Source of the DNA: Tricholomella constricta
Taxonomy: Eukaryota > Basidiomycota > Agaricomycetes > Agaricales > Lyophyllaceae
Assembly (NCBI GenBank): GCA_013368375.1
Contig: JAACJP010000005.1
Span: 1,178,001 to 1,242,000 of the forward strand
Direction: 5' to 3'
DNA: 64,000 nt
Part shown: piece by piece, positions 21,415 to 33,153 of the stretch
How positions within the stretch are numbered: the stretch's first letter is position 1
Layout of the letters: each line of letters opens with the position of its first letter
Position numbers and translations under genes: made by a program
The notes under the pieces: model-generated
What the model was told of the DNA's origin: nothing
What the model saw: only the letters and a program-made list of their open reading frames with translations
Database searches by the model: none

Positions 21415-24400
21415 TCAACCTTCGATCCTCCGAATCATCCTCTTATCCCTCTCCCCCACAACTCTGACAAGACCCTCATTCTCCAAGCCTTTGATGACCT
21501 CAGTAAACTCCGCGGCGTCAACCTTGACGCTACTCTGATCACCAAGGCGTTTGATAGCCTCCGACCACTTGATACCCCGCGCTCCACCAGCCCCTTGCAA
21601 GAGACCCAAAACCTCTTTCCTCATATCGTCTCGCATCTTCCGCTGACCCTGGCCAGTACCCGTATTCAACATGCCCATATCGATCTTTCCGGTCCGCGGG
21701 TCCATAGCACTGGTCCTGATGGCCTCGCGCATCAGGCGGCAGGCCTCCTTCACGTCTTGAAGCTCCACGAACTCGGAGAAGCGCATCCGCGCATGAGCCT
21801 CAGAGAGGCGGATCATGCTCTCCAGCTGCCGCGTCGTCGCCGTGATACGCTTCTCGCTCGCGCGGGGATCGTCGCCCATATTGCGCATCTCCACGTAGGA
21901 GCTGACGAGCTCCGTTCCCGCAGCCTCAGTAATGATGGGGTGGATCTTGGATCGCGCGTAATCGATGTACGCTGAGAGCTCTTGCAGAGGCTGAAGCGTC
22001 GACGGTTTGGTTCAAACAAGACATCGAATGATAAAAAGCTGAACTCACGAGGATGTCTTCAGTGTCCCTGATGGGTGTATCCTCGAGGTAAAGGCCGACT
22101 AGGTGCTGAGCAAGTTTCCGGTCCATCGCTTCATCCACGCGGTCAAGAACTAGATAAAGCAGGTCGAAACGGGAGATGAGCGTCGGTGGAAGGTCGATAT
22201 TCCGAGTGATGGGCAGGTTGACGTCGTACTTGGAACCAACAGGATTGGCAGCGGCTATAATTGATGTTCGTGCATTAAGCGTAGTGATAATGCCTGCCTT
22301 GGCGATCGAGACGGTTTGTTGTTCCTATTGAGCATGTTGAGCATAATGGGACGAGGTCAGCCTGAGAAAAGACAAACCATGACTTCATGAAGGACACTGC
22401 GGGTAGCATCTGACATCTTATCGAACTCATCGATACAGCACACACCACCATCACTCAAGACGAGCGCACCACTATACGAAAAGCCTGTCAACACGCATTC
22501 TCGACCTCTCGGGGAAAGAAAGACCAACCTTTCGAGCACAAGTTGCTTGGAGTCAGGATCTCGGGTAACGTACGCCGTCAAACCGACAGCCGAGGAGCCC
22601 TTTCCAGATGTATATACCCCCCGCGGTGCTATCTTGTGGACATACTGAATGGAATATGAGCACACATTCAAAGAGAAGATGAAATCAGGGTAGCTACCTG
22701 CAGGATCTGAGATTTACTGGTTCCAGGATCACCGACGAGCAAGACGTTGATATCACCTCGATACCTCGGTCCACCGCCGCCTCCACCACGGGCAATACTC
22801 TTGTTCGTTCCGCCGAACAATTGCAGAAGGATACCCTTCTTTACGTCGTCCATTTCCCAAATTGAAGGTGCGAGTGACCTGGCAAGAAGTTCATATATCC
22901 CAGGCCTCCTGCTGAGCTCGAGGAGCTTCGCCTCAACCTCCGCTCTACGCGTCCTTTGTCCTTCCACGCCACTCTCATCGTCTTCCTCCGCACCATCGCC
23001 CACGCCCGGTAGGCGATCCCCGCCAGCCGGTCTCGTGCTTCGATCGAAGCCGAGGGTACCCCCACCGCCGAGTTTGACGTGCACAACGTCGAGATATGTT
23101 TTGAATAAGCTTTTCAACGTCCTCTGTCGAGGATTGACGCGTACCGGGATGCTTCTGAAAATACCAGAGACAACCAATCGATCTCCTGGCTTGGAAACAT
23201 CTACGAGTTCATCGTATACGCTTAACGACACAGTATGCGGTGTCTGCCCGTCCGGAACAGCATCGGGCGTTTCTTGCAAACGGATGACCTGCCTGTCTGC
23301 GAATTCACATCGGTTGTGAACGAGTGACATCGAGCCAACGGATGCACAGACATCGCGCGGACACCGCGCGGGCTCTTCGATCTTGCCGCGGTCGATCTCG
23401 ACCTGTACGGTATGTGAGCAGGTCAGGCATCGGAAGAACGCGACTTTCATGTCGGGAATGACGGGAGTTGCACGAATGACGAGGCCTTTGATGCACACGA
23501 GCTTGTCGGTATCTGTGAAGACTATTTACTGAGGAAAAATTGACGAGGAGATGGAAGACATACCAGTGGGATTGAGATCCCTCATGTTGACCGCGGGAAG
23601 CCCAAACGGCCTAACCTTGTACACTCGTCCCATAATATCAGCAATCTCCGCTTCGCCATCTGCACCCTCCATGCCCTCCATACCCGTCTGCTGGTCCAGG
23701 TCAGCGATCTCCAGCATGAGGTCCTTCAAAACCTGATCCATAGCTGGAATCACTTCTTGCGGGAATTTGAATAGCTGGCTATGGAGCTTCCGGGACGGCG
23801 GGTAAGCGAGCAGGTTGGTCATATCCAAGTTCAGATTTGTGTCTCCCATCTGCCTCATCCGACGCAAGTACGTTTCGTACAAAGCGACCTCTCCTTCTTC
23901 CGGTGTCGAGAAAATACGTGTTTGGAGGCCAAGCTCTCGATCATGGGCAGCCCGATATTTAGGTTTGAATCCTTTCAAGAATTCCCGGAAGAGTTTCATG
24001 GTCTCGGCAAGGTTGACGGTCGTGCCCCAGATTGCGCGGATTTCATCGGGTTCATCGGATGGAGCTGCTGGGGCTGACAGCTGAGGTACGGAAGAAAGAG
24101 GTACATCAAGAGGAGTTACGTCAGAGCTGAGATCGTTAAAATCACGGCGGGAGGTATTGAAGTCAAGTCTTCGCGGGGCTAGTGCAGACCTGCTGGGGGT
24201 GATTGAAAGGGAGGAATGTATGTCTCCGCGTCGATTTCTGGGCGTCCTTGCGGTAATGGGACTCCTAAGAATGGAAGTCATGGATCCAGAAGTTCAACAA
24301 GGACATATTCGAATATGTGACGCACGAAGGAAAGTCGAGGGGATCAGAGTCTGACGGCCTCTCAGAAGGGATATCGACGCGTCTTCGAGGAGTTTTAGCC

Positions 24401-24743
24401 GGGGATGAGCTCGGAAAAGCTAATGGGGACGAGCTTTCAGCTGTAACGAAGTAATAAACGGCATGAGATATGATCAATGGCGGATGAAAAGGAGCAGCTG
24501 ACGAGCAAACAAAGGCGTTCTTTTCGGTGTGCTCAGCCCAACAGCCCTCCTGGCCGTTGCTCCACGTAGAGGCGTACTGTCTGGAGCATTTGAACCCCAT
24601 CGGCGCGTCGGGGTGCCTGCAGCTGATGGTGTCCCCGCCAAAAAAAGAGGTTCTTGAACTTGGGGCATAGAAGACTGAGCGCCATCCTCCATGTCGATAT
24701 CACCCTCAGAGGTAGGGAAGTCTATTGCTGGTGGAGAAGACAT
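21415..24743 (-). CDS. MCM4: DNA replication licensing factor MCM4
   Basis: Eight exons on the minus strand, with introns near 24441-24502, 24265-24325, 23513-23563, 22645-22697, 22472-22528, 22325-22377 and 21991-22048. They encode a full MCM helicase subunit of roughly 950 residues. The first ~180 residues are Ser/Thr/Pro-rich with many SP/TP sites, as in the kinase-regulated MCM4 tail. A CxxC..CxxxxC zinc element follows (CLTC and CPRDVC). The AAA+ core shows Walker A (GDPGTSKSQ), Walker B with sensor context (CCIDEFDKM) and the arginine finger (SRFDLLY). The C-terminus is a winged-helix-like segment. MCM4 works in the MCM2-7 ring that unwinds origins. The start is MSSPP at 24743; an upstream in-frame Met at 24845 would add a poorly conserved lead. 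Nothing is missing. Confidence 0.95.
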
Positions 24744-25460
24744 GGTGCGGACGGATTGTGGGCGGATGTGGACGAAACGTCGCGTCGCGCCCAGTTTAGG
24801 GCAGGCTATTTTAGCTCCTACGCGACCCTCGCCCCAGGGCAGCATGGGTTAAACCACAGCAGCGGTTCCCTGCAAAGAAACTCTCCATCGTCTAGGATCC
24901 CCACCGTCGCCCACGCACAGCTCTTCCTTCAAATTAATACGACGTGCATGGCTGAGCAGCAGTAGTTCAATATGAGAGAGCCTCACCAAAGAAGACTCCT
25001 AAAACTTCGTAGGCAAACTGAGCCAACAGAAACAACGTTGTCCTCTCAGCCAGCAGCTTTCGCAGGAACACAACTGGATCATGGTGCCGCGCACATGGTT
25101 TCACCAGTGTACAAAACTTCTGCCGAAGCACTAATACAGGCGCCCGCACACGATCAGCGCCTCGACAACATCCTCAAGCTGCAAGACCGCTGAAAGTTGC
25201 TTAGTACGGCCGCCCGTGCACGCTCCGCCCATCGCAAGCGCTTCATCGCCAGAGCGTGTCCGGACAGCACAGCATGCGTAAGCGCTTTGCGGTGCTTGGG
25301 ATTCGTTCCGCGTACTAGGCACTGCCGGAACGTTATGACCTTCTTCAAAGTCTGACTACCACCCAGCATACCCCTTGTCCTAGGGAAAAAGGACAATGCG
25401 GCCAACCTAGGCATCCGCCGCGCGCTCCACTCCCGCCATCAGACCGTCAACCATACCGAC

Positions 25461-25555
25461 GTGTGAGGTATGTGGGACCTAATCGTATATCGAAAGTACC
25501 CCCTCGTTAACGAGTGAGTAGGTAGGCCTTCACGACACAAGGCAGCTTTTCCCCC
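25461..25555 (+). repeat. Diverged ~95 bp direct repeat, copy 1
   Basis: Shares long blocks with copy 2 at 26131: gtgtgaggYatg, gtgggacctaat, gtatat.gaaagtacc, gtaggta/ataggta, and cttcacgacac.aggca. The centre is a perfect 12 bp palindrome, ctcgttaacgag, at 25503-25514. Confidence 0.7.
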
Positions 25556-26130
25556 TTGATTCATCAGCGCAGCCAGCGCCCTCGCGGTGTCCACCCACAC
25601 CATCATTGCAGACTTGCGCGTCCGAAAATCCTCAGGTCTGCCTGTTTTTTTTTTTTTTTTCTTTTTTTGCATCCGTATATTTATTGACCTGGCTAGTAGG
25701 GTCGTTGCATTCGAGTACACTGAAGGGGGTCCTTGCCCTGGCAACTGTACCCGCTGGAACTTCAAGTGAACACGCCAGCGGGCCATTCTCGTCGCCCCCC
25801 GGCGGCCCGGAGTCTCGACTCAACACGGTTATCCGTGCACGAACCCCTCGGGGGCCGAGCACTCTGTCACACAAACGAACACCATGACTATTACATGACG
25901 GACCGGAAAGGTACACCCTCACCATTCAGGACGGGCAAGGTAAGCGGGGTCTCCTCCGAATGGCTGCAGGAATGAGAATGTAAGTTGTGATTTTCCTGGG
26001 CGACCCTTCGGTCCCCATCTCGGGTATGGCCTGCCAGTTCAAAAAGTATCTACAACTGCGTTCGGGAGACCTTATACCGAGTCCGTATTGATGGGCTGAA
26101 CACCAGGGGCTTATCTACTCAACAGGGAAC

Positions 26131-26232
26131 GTGTGAGGCATGTTATGTGGGACCTAATTGTATATTGAAAGTACCTGTTCGTTGACGAACTCCTCGTGAA
26201 TAGGTAGCTTCACGACACGAGGCAATTTTTTG
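26131..26232 (+). repeat. Diverged ~95 bp direct repeat, copy 2
   Basis: Second copy in the same orientation, 670 bp from the first. Its centre is an imperfect palindrome, gttcgttgacgaac, at 26177-26190. Relative to copy 1, an outer C:G pair is replaced by T:A, so pairing is kept. Confidence 0.7.
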
Positions 26233-26616
26233 CCCTGTGGGCATTCGCCCGAGCTGCCCGTCTACGTTTTGGGCCCCTGTCAGTGTGAGTACCCCTTCCC
26301 CCAAAGTAATCGAATCCGCTTTTCGAAAAAAGGAGTTCTGAAATTGTCAACTCAGCCTACCCATATAAACTTCCTCACCCTTCTTCCTATGCCAGGCTCA
26401 TACATAGTCTCATGCTTGCTGTCATAGACTCGCGGAACAGTCAAGTCTTATTTGATTCTAGCCACCTTTCTGATGGTGTGTGCGGCTATACCCTAAAAAT
26501 GACCAGTGCGTATATATATACTCCATGAAATGCCCCACTCAGTGGCGCAGCATCCTCTTTCAACCTTCTCTTTCTCCCCAAATTGATACGTACTCATTAG
26601 ACCTGCCAGTGCAATT

Positions 26617-27435
26617 ATGCGTCTCTTGCTTTTTGCCTTTGCCTTGTTTACTCTTTCTCTTGCTCTTGCAACGCCTGCGGATTCGGACTACAGAGCTTCC
26701 CTCCACCCAGGCAGCTCCCGCATCACCACCACCACCACCACCACGAAATGGAGCTACGAAATCTGCGGTACGTTCCTTGCCAGGTCGTCCTCACGTCTTC
26801 GAGCCTGGAGTCTGAGCACATTCCCAGGCGATCCAACAGATCCCATTCAAATTGATCACATCCACGTCACCCCGGATCCCCCCCAGGCCGGGAAGGACTT
26901 GACCATAATTCTCGTCGGGAACGCGACCGAACTCCTCAAGGTAAAAGTTCCGCAACTTGGATACCGCTGTTGTATGTGTCATAACTCAAGGCGCCGTTCC
27001 CCCCCGTTCGCTGCTAGGACGGTGCCTACGCCGATGTTGTCGTGCGCATTGGCGCTATCAAACTTCTCCAGCGGGAGTATGATTTGTGCGAAGAGGCGTA
27101 CGTTGCCCCGCTCTTCGTCATCATCATCAATTTCACAGCTCAAATGTCTTTTTCTGTCTACAACTATCTTCTTTTCTTCTGCTCTTCCCAGGCGCAATCT
27201 TCAATTAAGCCTACAATGCCCGGTCCAGCAAGGCTCCTTCAACATCACACATACAATCGCACTCCCCCAAATAATTCCGAAGTGTATGTTTCCTACCCCC
27301 CCGCTCCCCCTCCCCGGATTACCGTCTGACCAGTGCGAAACAGCCACAATCAAAATGAACGTCGATGCCTATACCGGCGATGACGAGCCATTGCTGTGTC
27401 TCAAACTTTTAGCGGATTTCAGGTCTTCGTACTAG
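26617..27435 (+). CDS. ML-domain (MD-2/NPC2-like) lipid-transfer protein
   Basis: Five exons, with introns near 26768-26828, 26941-27016, 27096-27191 and 27284-27346. The product is a small secreted protein. It has a signal peptide (MRLLLFAFALFTLSLALA), a Thr run encoded by a cca repeat, and then the ML fold. The fold signature runs WSYEICGDPTDPIQIDHIHVTP, AGKDLTIILVG, DGAYADVVVRIG, YDLCEEA, LQCPVQQG and, at the end, LLCLKLLADF. The cysteine spacing matches the phosphatidylglycerol/phosphatidylinositol transfer proteins and NPC2. The likely role is binding sterol or phospholipid in the secretory pathway or vacuole. The model keeps frame at every junction. Confidence 0.88.
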   Translation: MRLLLFAFALFTLSLALATPADSDYRASLHPGSSRITTTTTTTKWSYEICGTFLARSSSRLRAWSLSTFPGDPTDPIQIDHIHVTPDPPQAGKDLTIILVGNATELLKVKVPQLGYRCCMCHNSRRRSPPFAARTVPTPMLSCALALSNFSSGSMICAKRRTLPRSSSSSSISQLKCLFLSTTIFFSSALPRRNLQLSLQCPVQQGSFNITHTIALPQIIPKCMFPTPPLPLPGLPSDQCETATIKMNVDAYTGDDEPLLCLKLLADFRSSY

Positions 27436-27642
27436 TTTGAAGAAGCGTGGATTCATTTTCTTGGCGGTCAAGTTTAGTATTGATGATTCCTTGCGTTGTG
27501 TATGTAAACCGGATTTTGTACCAACTATATGTGATGCAAGTTCATATTTGCCAGGACTTTACATTTTCAGCGCAAAGGCGAGTTCGCGGGTGAGATACAG
27601 AGGGATAGAGGAACACTGAAAACTGGCATGCATCGCATCTGA

Positions 27643-30600
27643 TCAATCAAAGAACCCCACGTCACGCCAGTATTCGGCCCAGAGCCTAACATCATCACTC
27701 TGAATCTGCGCTAGCCCACCCACAGCGTCGCTGACACGTTGCATCCCATCCGTCGCGAACGTCGCAACACCGCCAAACTCATCCGCCGGTCTCTGCGACA
27801 TACCGCGGAAGAAATCGAGCAGCTTGATAGCGGGCTGTACTCGGGAGAGTTAGTAATGGTCCCACCCGCAATCAATATCACCACTCACAGTAGCAGCCAG
27901 AGTCTCTCCCGTGGCATCCCCGGAACGCGCCTCGACCGCCGCGATCCACTCCTCGAATGATACGAGCCGGAGATCCTGTCCCACGACCTCCTTTATCGCA
28001 GCGCGCAGGCCTTCAACCACGGCCTTCCACTGTACTGGTCTTGGATGCACTAGGTTCAGCACCGAAGGGAATTCCGTAGGAGGCACGCTCCCCAACGCCA
28101 CATCGACGAGGGCTGCTGCGACTGCATCTGCAGGGAGCCACGACACAACCTTGATATTTCCTGTGTTCATATAGATCCAAAGTGAGAGAGGAGGGGACGA
28201 CGTACGCCTTCTGCTTGGGGAAGTGCGCCGAGCGTGATACTCGACTTTACGAGGATAGGCAGCCAATCAGTGGTAGCCCAAGCGCCCTTCGGGCGCCCGC
28301 CGCTGATTTGCCCGATCCGCACAGATGTTCCCAGCAGGCCGCTTTTCGCGACAACCTAAATGGTCAATAGACATGTTATGGGCCATGATGGGAGAAATAA
28401 AATGCACTGACCCGCTCGCAAACGTACTTTGCCTCGCCGTACCCCCCGCCGAGAGCGACAGACGCATCTATAATGACTTCCTCCGGGACCGGGCCGCGCG
28501 GTGTATCCCAGCCTTGGGCAGCACCAACGGACGAAGCAAAGACGAACCGTGCCGTCGATGCGTTCGGTCCAGATTTCACGAGATCAATGAGGTGCCGCGT
28601 GCCCTGGATGTGCGGCTCGAACGCTGCCAGTGCGAGATTGAAGTCGAGCCGCCAGGCGTTGTGGATGACGATGTTGACGTTTCGGCAGAGCTGTTTCGGA
28701 TCGAAGAATGTTGAGGGTACTTGGATTGGGGAGGGGTGTTTCTGATTCGCTTACCTGGCCGTACATCCCCCGATCAAGACTCAAGTTGGGCTGCGTCAGA
28801 TCGCCTACCACGAAAACCAGCTTCTGGCTATCAAGCAATGCAAGGTCGAGTCCCCTGTCCCTGAACCTTTCCAGGTGCCGTTCCAGGATGCTCTGCGATC
28901 CCTCGGCCGGTCGATTGAATGCGTATACCTTCTCAACACGATCATCCTGCAGCAGCGCCGCAAGCAACTGCGCTCCGAGGTTCCCTGTGGAGCCTGTAAG
29001 GAGCACGATTGGTGCAGACGTCGGGGTGTACGTAGAGGCCCCGTAAGACCTGTCGAGGCCTTCGGTGTATTTCTCTATCAGTGCCTCGATCTGAGTAGTC
29101 CCTCCAGAAGCTATTACATTCTGCACGCCTGTAGGGGACGCGTACAGCGATACGACATGGGCGGCGAGGTCCTTGACTATCGGATAAGAGTACACTAGGT
29201 TCTGCGTAAGGGCGTTTGCTGCGCTTTGGATTGCTGCGTCGTGCGATGATCGGAGGGCACTGACGATGCGGATGCGCAGGAAGGTAGCAGTAAGGCTTCG
29301 GGTAGAGTGATTGAATAGATGGATGATAAAAGATCGAGGAAGGGTTTACCTATCGAATCCCTGTTCGAATAAATCAGCCGATAAGGAGATGTCACCTCGC
29401 GACGTCAGATCCACAACTTGGGCTAAGATCCACGCCTGGACGTCAGCGAGCGACCAAGTCACAGGTGGTCGGATGCTCTCGGGAGATTTAGCATTCAACT
29501 CCACGGTTGCGTATCTAGGAAGTAGTGATACTCAATACATCCAAGCATGGGTCGCATCTGTACTCACAGTGCTTCGATCTCCGCATCATACAGGTTCAAC
29601 GCCGCCTTGCGCAGCACGGTCCCTTTGCCTGCACGTGGAAGAGGCTTATCCTTCGAAGTGACCAGGATCATCTCCTTGAATATCCTGCTGAATGCCGGCG
29701 CGGTCTTATTGGCTTCTTCAATGACAGGCCTTGTGATATCAATTTTAGTGAACAAAGAGAGTCAAGTTATCGGCTGACGTCACGCACCAAAGTTTATTGC
29801 GCAAAGTTGCGAGCTGCGCCTGATCGTCCACGTCAATCTCGTTGCCGGGGCTAGGCTCAATCAAGATGCCGGTCGTATCGTGCTGTCGGCCAAACATTAC
29901 TACGCCTTGGAGACTGCACCCATTGAGCATGAAGGTGGATGTCACCTGTGGAATGGAGAAGAAAAGATCACGCACATCGGGTTGCTCATGATAATGACCT
30001 CGATAAGGGAAGGGACCGTTTTCTCTCCCGAGGAATGAATGATAACGTCGTCTACACGGCCGACACTGCAAGACGCGGCGCGAGTCAGAGAAAACGGCCA
30101 ACGTAAGACATCGTCAAGACTGACATCTTCCACAGATGCTTCTTCGTCGGGTGATTTTCACAGATATCCGAAGTCGCATACCCTTCAGCGTCCGGCAGGT
30201 CCAACACCATGGGCCGGTGCTTTTCCCAGGCCTATCCACATACAGAACACGTAATTCTAATGCCAAGAGCGCAAGGAGAGACGCACATACCAGAAACTGC
30301 AGCTCAAACGTCCCATCGCCCTGCGGTTGCCATCGCGGCCTTACCCTGTCGTGGAACTGCACATACTGCCACTCTTTCTCGTCACCCGGCTGCTGTGGCA
30401 AAAAATGCGTTGTGGCGCCGAATTCGGTCCCGCCGTACACACAACGTAGAGGCACGCCGGCCTCGACGAGCATATCGCCCAGCTGCGGCGGGAGAGGGCC
30501 ACCACCGTATCCCTATCAAAAGTGGATAAAACAGAGCCAAAGGAACAGAGCGAAGCCATACAATATACTCAAGCGTTGTCATGAATTCTATGATTGCCGG

Positions 30601-31675
30601 ATCCGCGGCCCATGCTTGTAAGATCGCGGGTATAACCATAAGCCCATTCGCTCGGGTGAGCTTCATGTGCTCGATGATGTTTTGTGGGGACAAAATAAGC
30701 GGAAGCTGGTCCGGCGTGGTTACGGTGGGCGGGAATGTCGTTATAGATATGAGGCCGTACAGCGGTACGAGGTGCTGGAAATAAACGCCGAGGGCGTGGA
30801 AGGGCGGGAGCGACATGCAGCCTAGGACAAGGCGGGGGCGATGGTCACGGAATTCGGTCATACCGGCTGTTGAATAGGCAGAGGCCAGAATTTTGAATGT
30901 ACGTCAGGTTTACTGAAATCTAAGCATGAGGGAGAGTGAGGTGGAACGCACGCGTTGAGAGCCATTGATACCATGCTAGGTATGTCTGTGCGATAGCTTT
31001 CGGGAAGCCCATGCTTCCGGAGGAATGCAGATATAGGCATACGTCGTTCTTGGACGGGCGGACGGAAGGCGGGGGGTAGCGCTGGAATGGATGCTCAAGA
31101 GTTTCTTGTGCGAGATGGGGGTATATCTCCGCGAGTGAAGGAATCTCTTCGATGTGGACTTCCTCGGCGAGGGGAGTAGTTTCGAATTGTAACTTTAGGC
31201 TGTCGATAAGCGGCTTCAGTGTCATGTTGGTCGTGAGCACGCGGCGACAGGACGACTTCTCAAGAAGGTTGGCGATGGCGGCGGGGGAGTTGCGGGGCGA
31301 GATTGGAAATGGCTATTTAGTACATGCTTGAGGTGACTTTTAGTGCATGCGAAAGATTGAGGCACCTACCGCGAAACCAGCAACGATCAGGCCCACGAGA
31401 ATCGCCTGGTATACCACGGTATCTACAAGGGCTATGATCGCGACGACTTGGCCGTCAGCATCTGCGCGGTTCGGACGCAATGCATGAGCAGCGCGGTGTG
31501 TTGCACGTCCAAACTCGAGATGGGTTATGACAGCAAGACCACTGGGCGCCTTGTGGTCAGAATAAGTGTAGAAGGGCTGTTCTGGGTTGTTTTTCAAGTT
31601 GAAGTCGACAATGTCTGGTATTTGAAAATCTTCATGCAAGGTAGGCAGCACAGGGGGCAGCGTAGAGGACGCCAT
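27643..31675 (-). CDS. Adenylate-forming reductase (adenylation, carrier and thioester-reductase domains)
   Basis: A minus-strand gene with about a dozen introns, encoding roughly 1,050 residues. The adenylation domain has HSSGSMGFPKA (A3), VYGGTEFG (A5), GYATSD (A7), VGRVDDVIIHSSGEKT (A8) and PRAGKGTVLRKA (A10). A carrier site follows as LFEQGFDSL, where Ser would carry phosphopantetheine. The reductase domain opens with LLTGSTGNLGAQLL and has YGEAKYVCERV, the Tyr/Lys catalytic pair of extended SDR enzymes. This A-T-R layout is that of fungal canonical aryl or aliphatic acid reductases, which load an acid, hold it as thioester and release an aldehyde. There is no condensation domain. The substrate is unknown. 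All core motifs look intact. A TATA-like element lies at about 31717-31725. A relic of a close paralogue is at 44.1-44.8 kb. Confidence 0.9.
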
Positions 31676-31716
31676 GGGGATGGAAGGGAGATGGCCATAG
31701 AGTAATATGACGCCTT

Positions 31717-31725
31717 TATTTATAA
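31717..31725 (-). promoter_or_regulatory. TATA box of the adenylate-forming reductase gene
   Basis: The minus strand reads tataaataa about 45 bp upstream of the ATG at 31675. Confidence 0.55.
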
Positions 31726-31739
31726 ACCATCACAGGCCT

Positions 31740-32330
31740 CTATTCCTGTGATGTATGGCCATGTACATGTGGTTCTGAAGTGGCATTGATTGGCATGTAA
31801 ATAGTTGCCCGCTGCCGACGGCCAGAGAGAGGGACAAATATCAGGACAGCGTTGCCCATTTCAGTCGCGTAGACGCCGAGTCCGCTTTGTGGCACTTTTG
31901 GCAATGGAACCGGATATTGCTGGTTCATGAACACTGGGTAGCTTGCTCCATCGCCAGTATTAAGGTCAATCTGATCATAGGTGTAGAAGATACTGTGACG
32001 AGCTGGCGCTTTGAGCCGTGCATATTCAGTCCATCGCCTAGCTCCATCAGGTTATCGTTATCGACCCTGTGTGAGAACAGGACATCGAATGGCGTGGTAC
32101 GCAGCTTCCTTCGCTCCAGATGCATCACAATCAGTCTATTTCCAGGATAGATTCCCACCAAGATATCGAAGACCGAAGCTTCAAGTTGAACCAAAAGCAC
32201 CAAAATACCGAAGGGGTGGAGATGGACATAAGGTCAAGAGTAGCCGTCATCTGAGAGGTACATATGTGGAAGCACTGAGATGCGAAGCTTGAACAGGCAG
32301 GACTCGGAGGACGCAGCAAGGCCGAACTCG
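31740..32330 (-). pseudogene. Possible 3' remnant of an F-box-type gene
   Basis: Two minus-strand frames give protein-like text, but a direct join needs a frame change. The first (about 32270-32000) reads FGILVLLVQLEASVFDILVG then IYPGNRLIVMHLERRK. The second (about 32010-31742) reads WTEYARLKAPARHSIFYTYD and ends in GLGVYATEMGNAVLIFVPLS. An in-frame stop lies just upstream of the first block. The style resembles the C-terminal halves of long basidiomycete F-box proteins, but no F-box is present. It ends about 65 bp from the start of the reductase gene. It may be a truncated relic or the tail of an undetected gene. Confidence 0.35.
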
Positions 32331-32608
32331 TGATCAGTGGGTGTTATTAAGGTCCGTATAGTCCGGTCAGATTGAGTGCCGAAATTAGTCAACCTTTTAC
32401 AAAGATGTTATAATAACCGTAACCGATTCGTTGACCAATTGTTAGATATTTGGTCATTTTAATGTCATAGCTCGGATCCTCGACCGGTCAAAAGTCACAT
32501 CTCATCAACAACTGCCCATACAACAACCGCGGTAAGATTAAACCAATTCATCCGTTTCAGACATGGACTCGGGAATCGAAGTCGAGGCTTCGAATGAATC
32601 GAATCCGT

Positions 32609-33153
32609 TTAGATGTCTTCATTGTCCTCGAGAACCTGTCCAGCATGTTCCTTGGTCTCGCCAGAAGCCCCGGAGCCTGTTACCTGACTTAGATCAGGAA
32701 GGCTGCTTACTCGCCTTGTAGCCTCCTGAAACGCGGTTATGCATTGAAGTGGTGACGTTGGCCGTATCCTCTGTAAACACCTCAACTTGTAAATCATGTC
32801 CATTGTTTTAGGCTATATCCTGATTGATCATGACGACGTCAGCAGGAGTATGGTGGCAAACCGTGAAGTCTACTTACTGCGCGACGATGCTCCTCGCCCT
32901 TTCGTGTTCGGCGACTGCCCGGACTTCATCTCCTGGAGGCGCTGCCTAGCCTGGACTTTGCCCTGCTCAGAACATTCGAATTGAGCGTGACGAGGTCATG
33001 GGAAACTTGAAGGAAATATCCCGCACTCACAGCTGGCCATTTGTGCAAAGGTAAACCTGCTGTTGAAATCGATCGGGGAGTGGTAGTTTGCGGCGTTTGG
33101 GATGCGCATTGAAATATATTTTCGTTAGGAAAGGTGAACATCATGTCTAACAA
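32609..33153 (-). CDS. Con-6-like (conidiation-specific protein 6) small protein
   Basis: Spliced from the minus strand into a short hydrophilic protein. Recognisable Con-6 pieces are QGKVQARQRLQEMKSGQ, then NRVSGGYKA, then SGETKEHAGQVLEDNE at the C-terminus. Con-6 proteins are made of ~30-residue repeats of the form G-x-K-A..NPNVS-x-E-x-K-x-x-A...L. Here the middle of the repeat is poor. In the first copy the NPNVS-like text (LNSNV) falls inside the best-looking intron or needs a one-base frame change near 32970. In the second it is shortened by a ~34 nt intron near 32670-32705. The donors used are gtgagt, gtaagt and gtaagc. The gene may be functional but shrunken, or decaying. The start at 33153 is uncertain. 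Confidence 0.55.

Larger units (their letters stand above)
24744..26616. other. Gene-free region with repeats
   Basis: About 1.9 kb between MCM4 and the ML-domain gene. It contains the repeat pair described separately and a T-run at about 25646-25662 with a second shorter run behind it. A TATA-like run (tatatata) lies near 26511-26519, about 100 bp before the next ATG. No conserved ORF was found. Confidence 0.5.

Noticed and set aside
22747..23319. A 190-codon plus-strand ORF
   Set aside because: Antisense shadow of MCM4 exon 4.
25640..25670. Long T-run as a possible poly(A) tail of a retroelement on the minus strand
   Set aside because: No coding remnant or target-site duplication was seen next to it.
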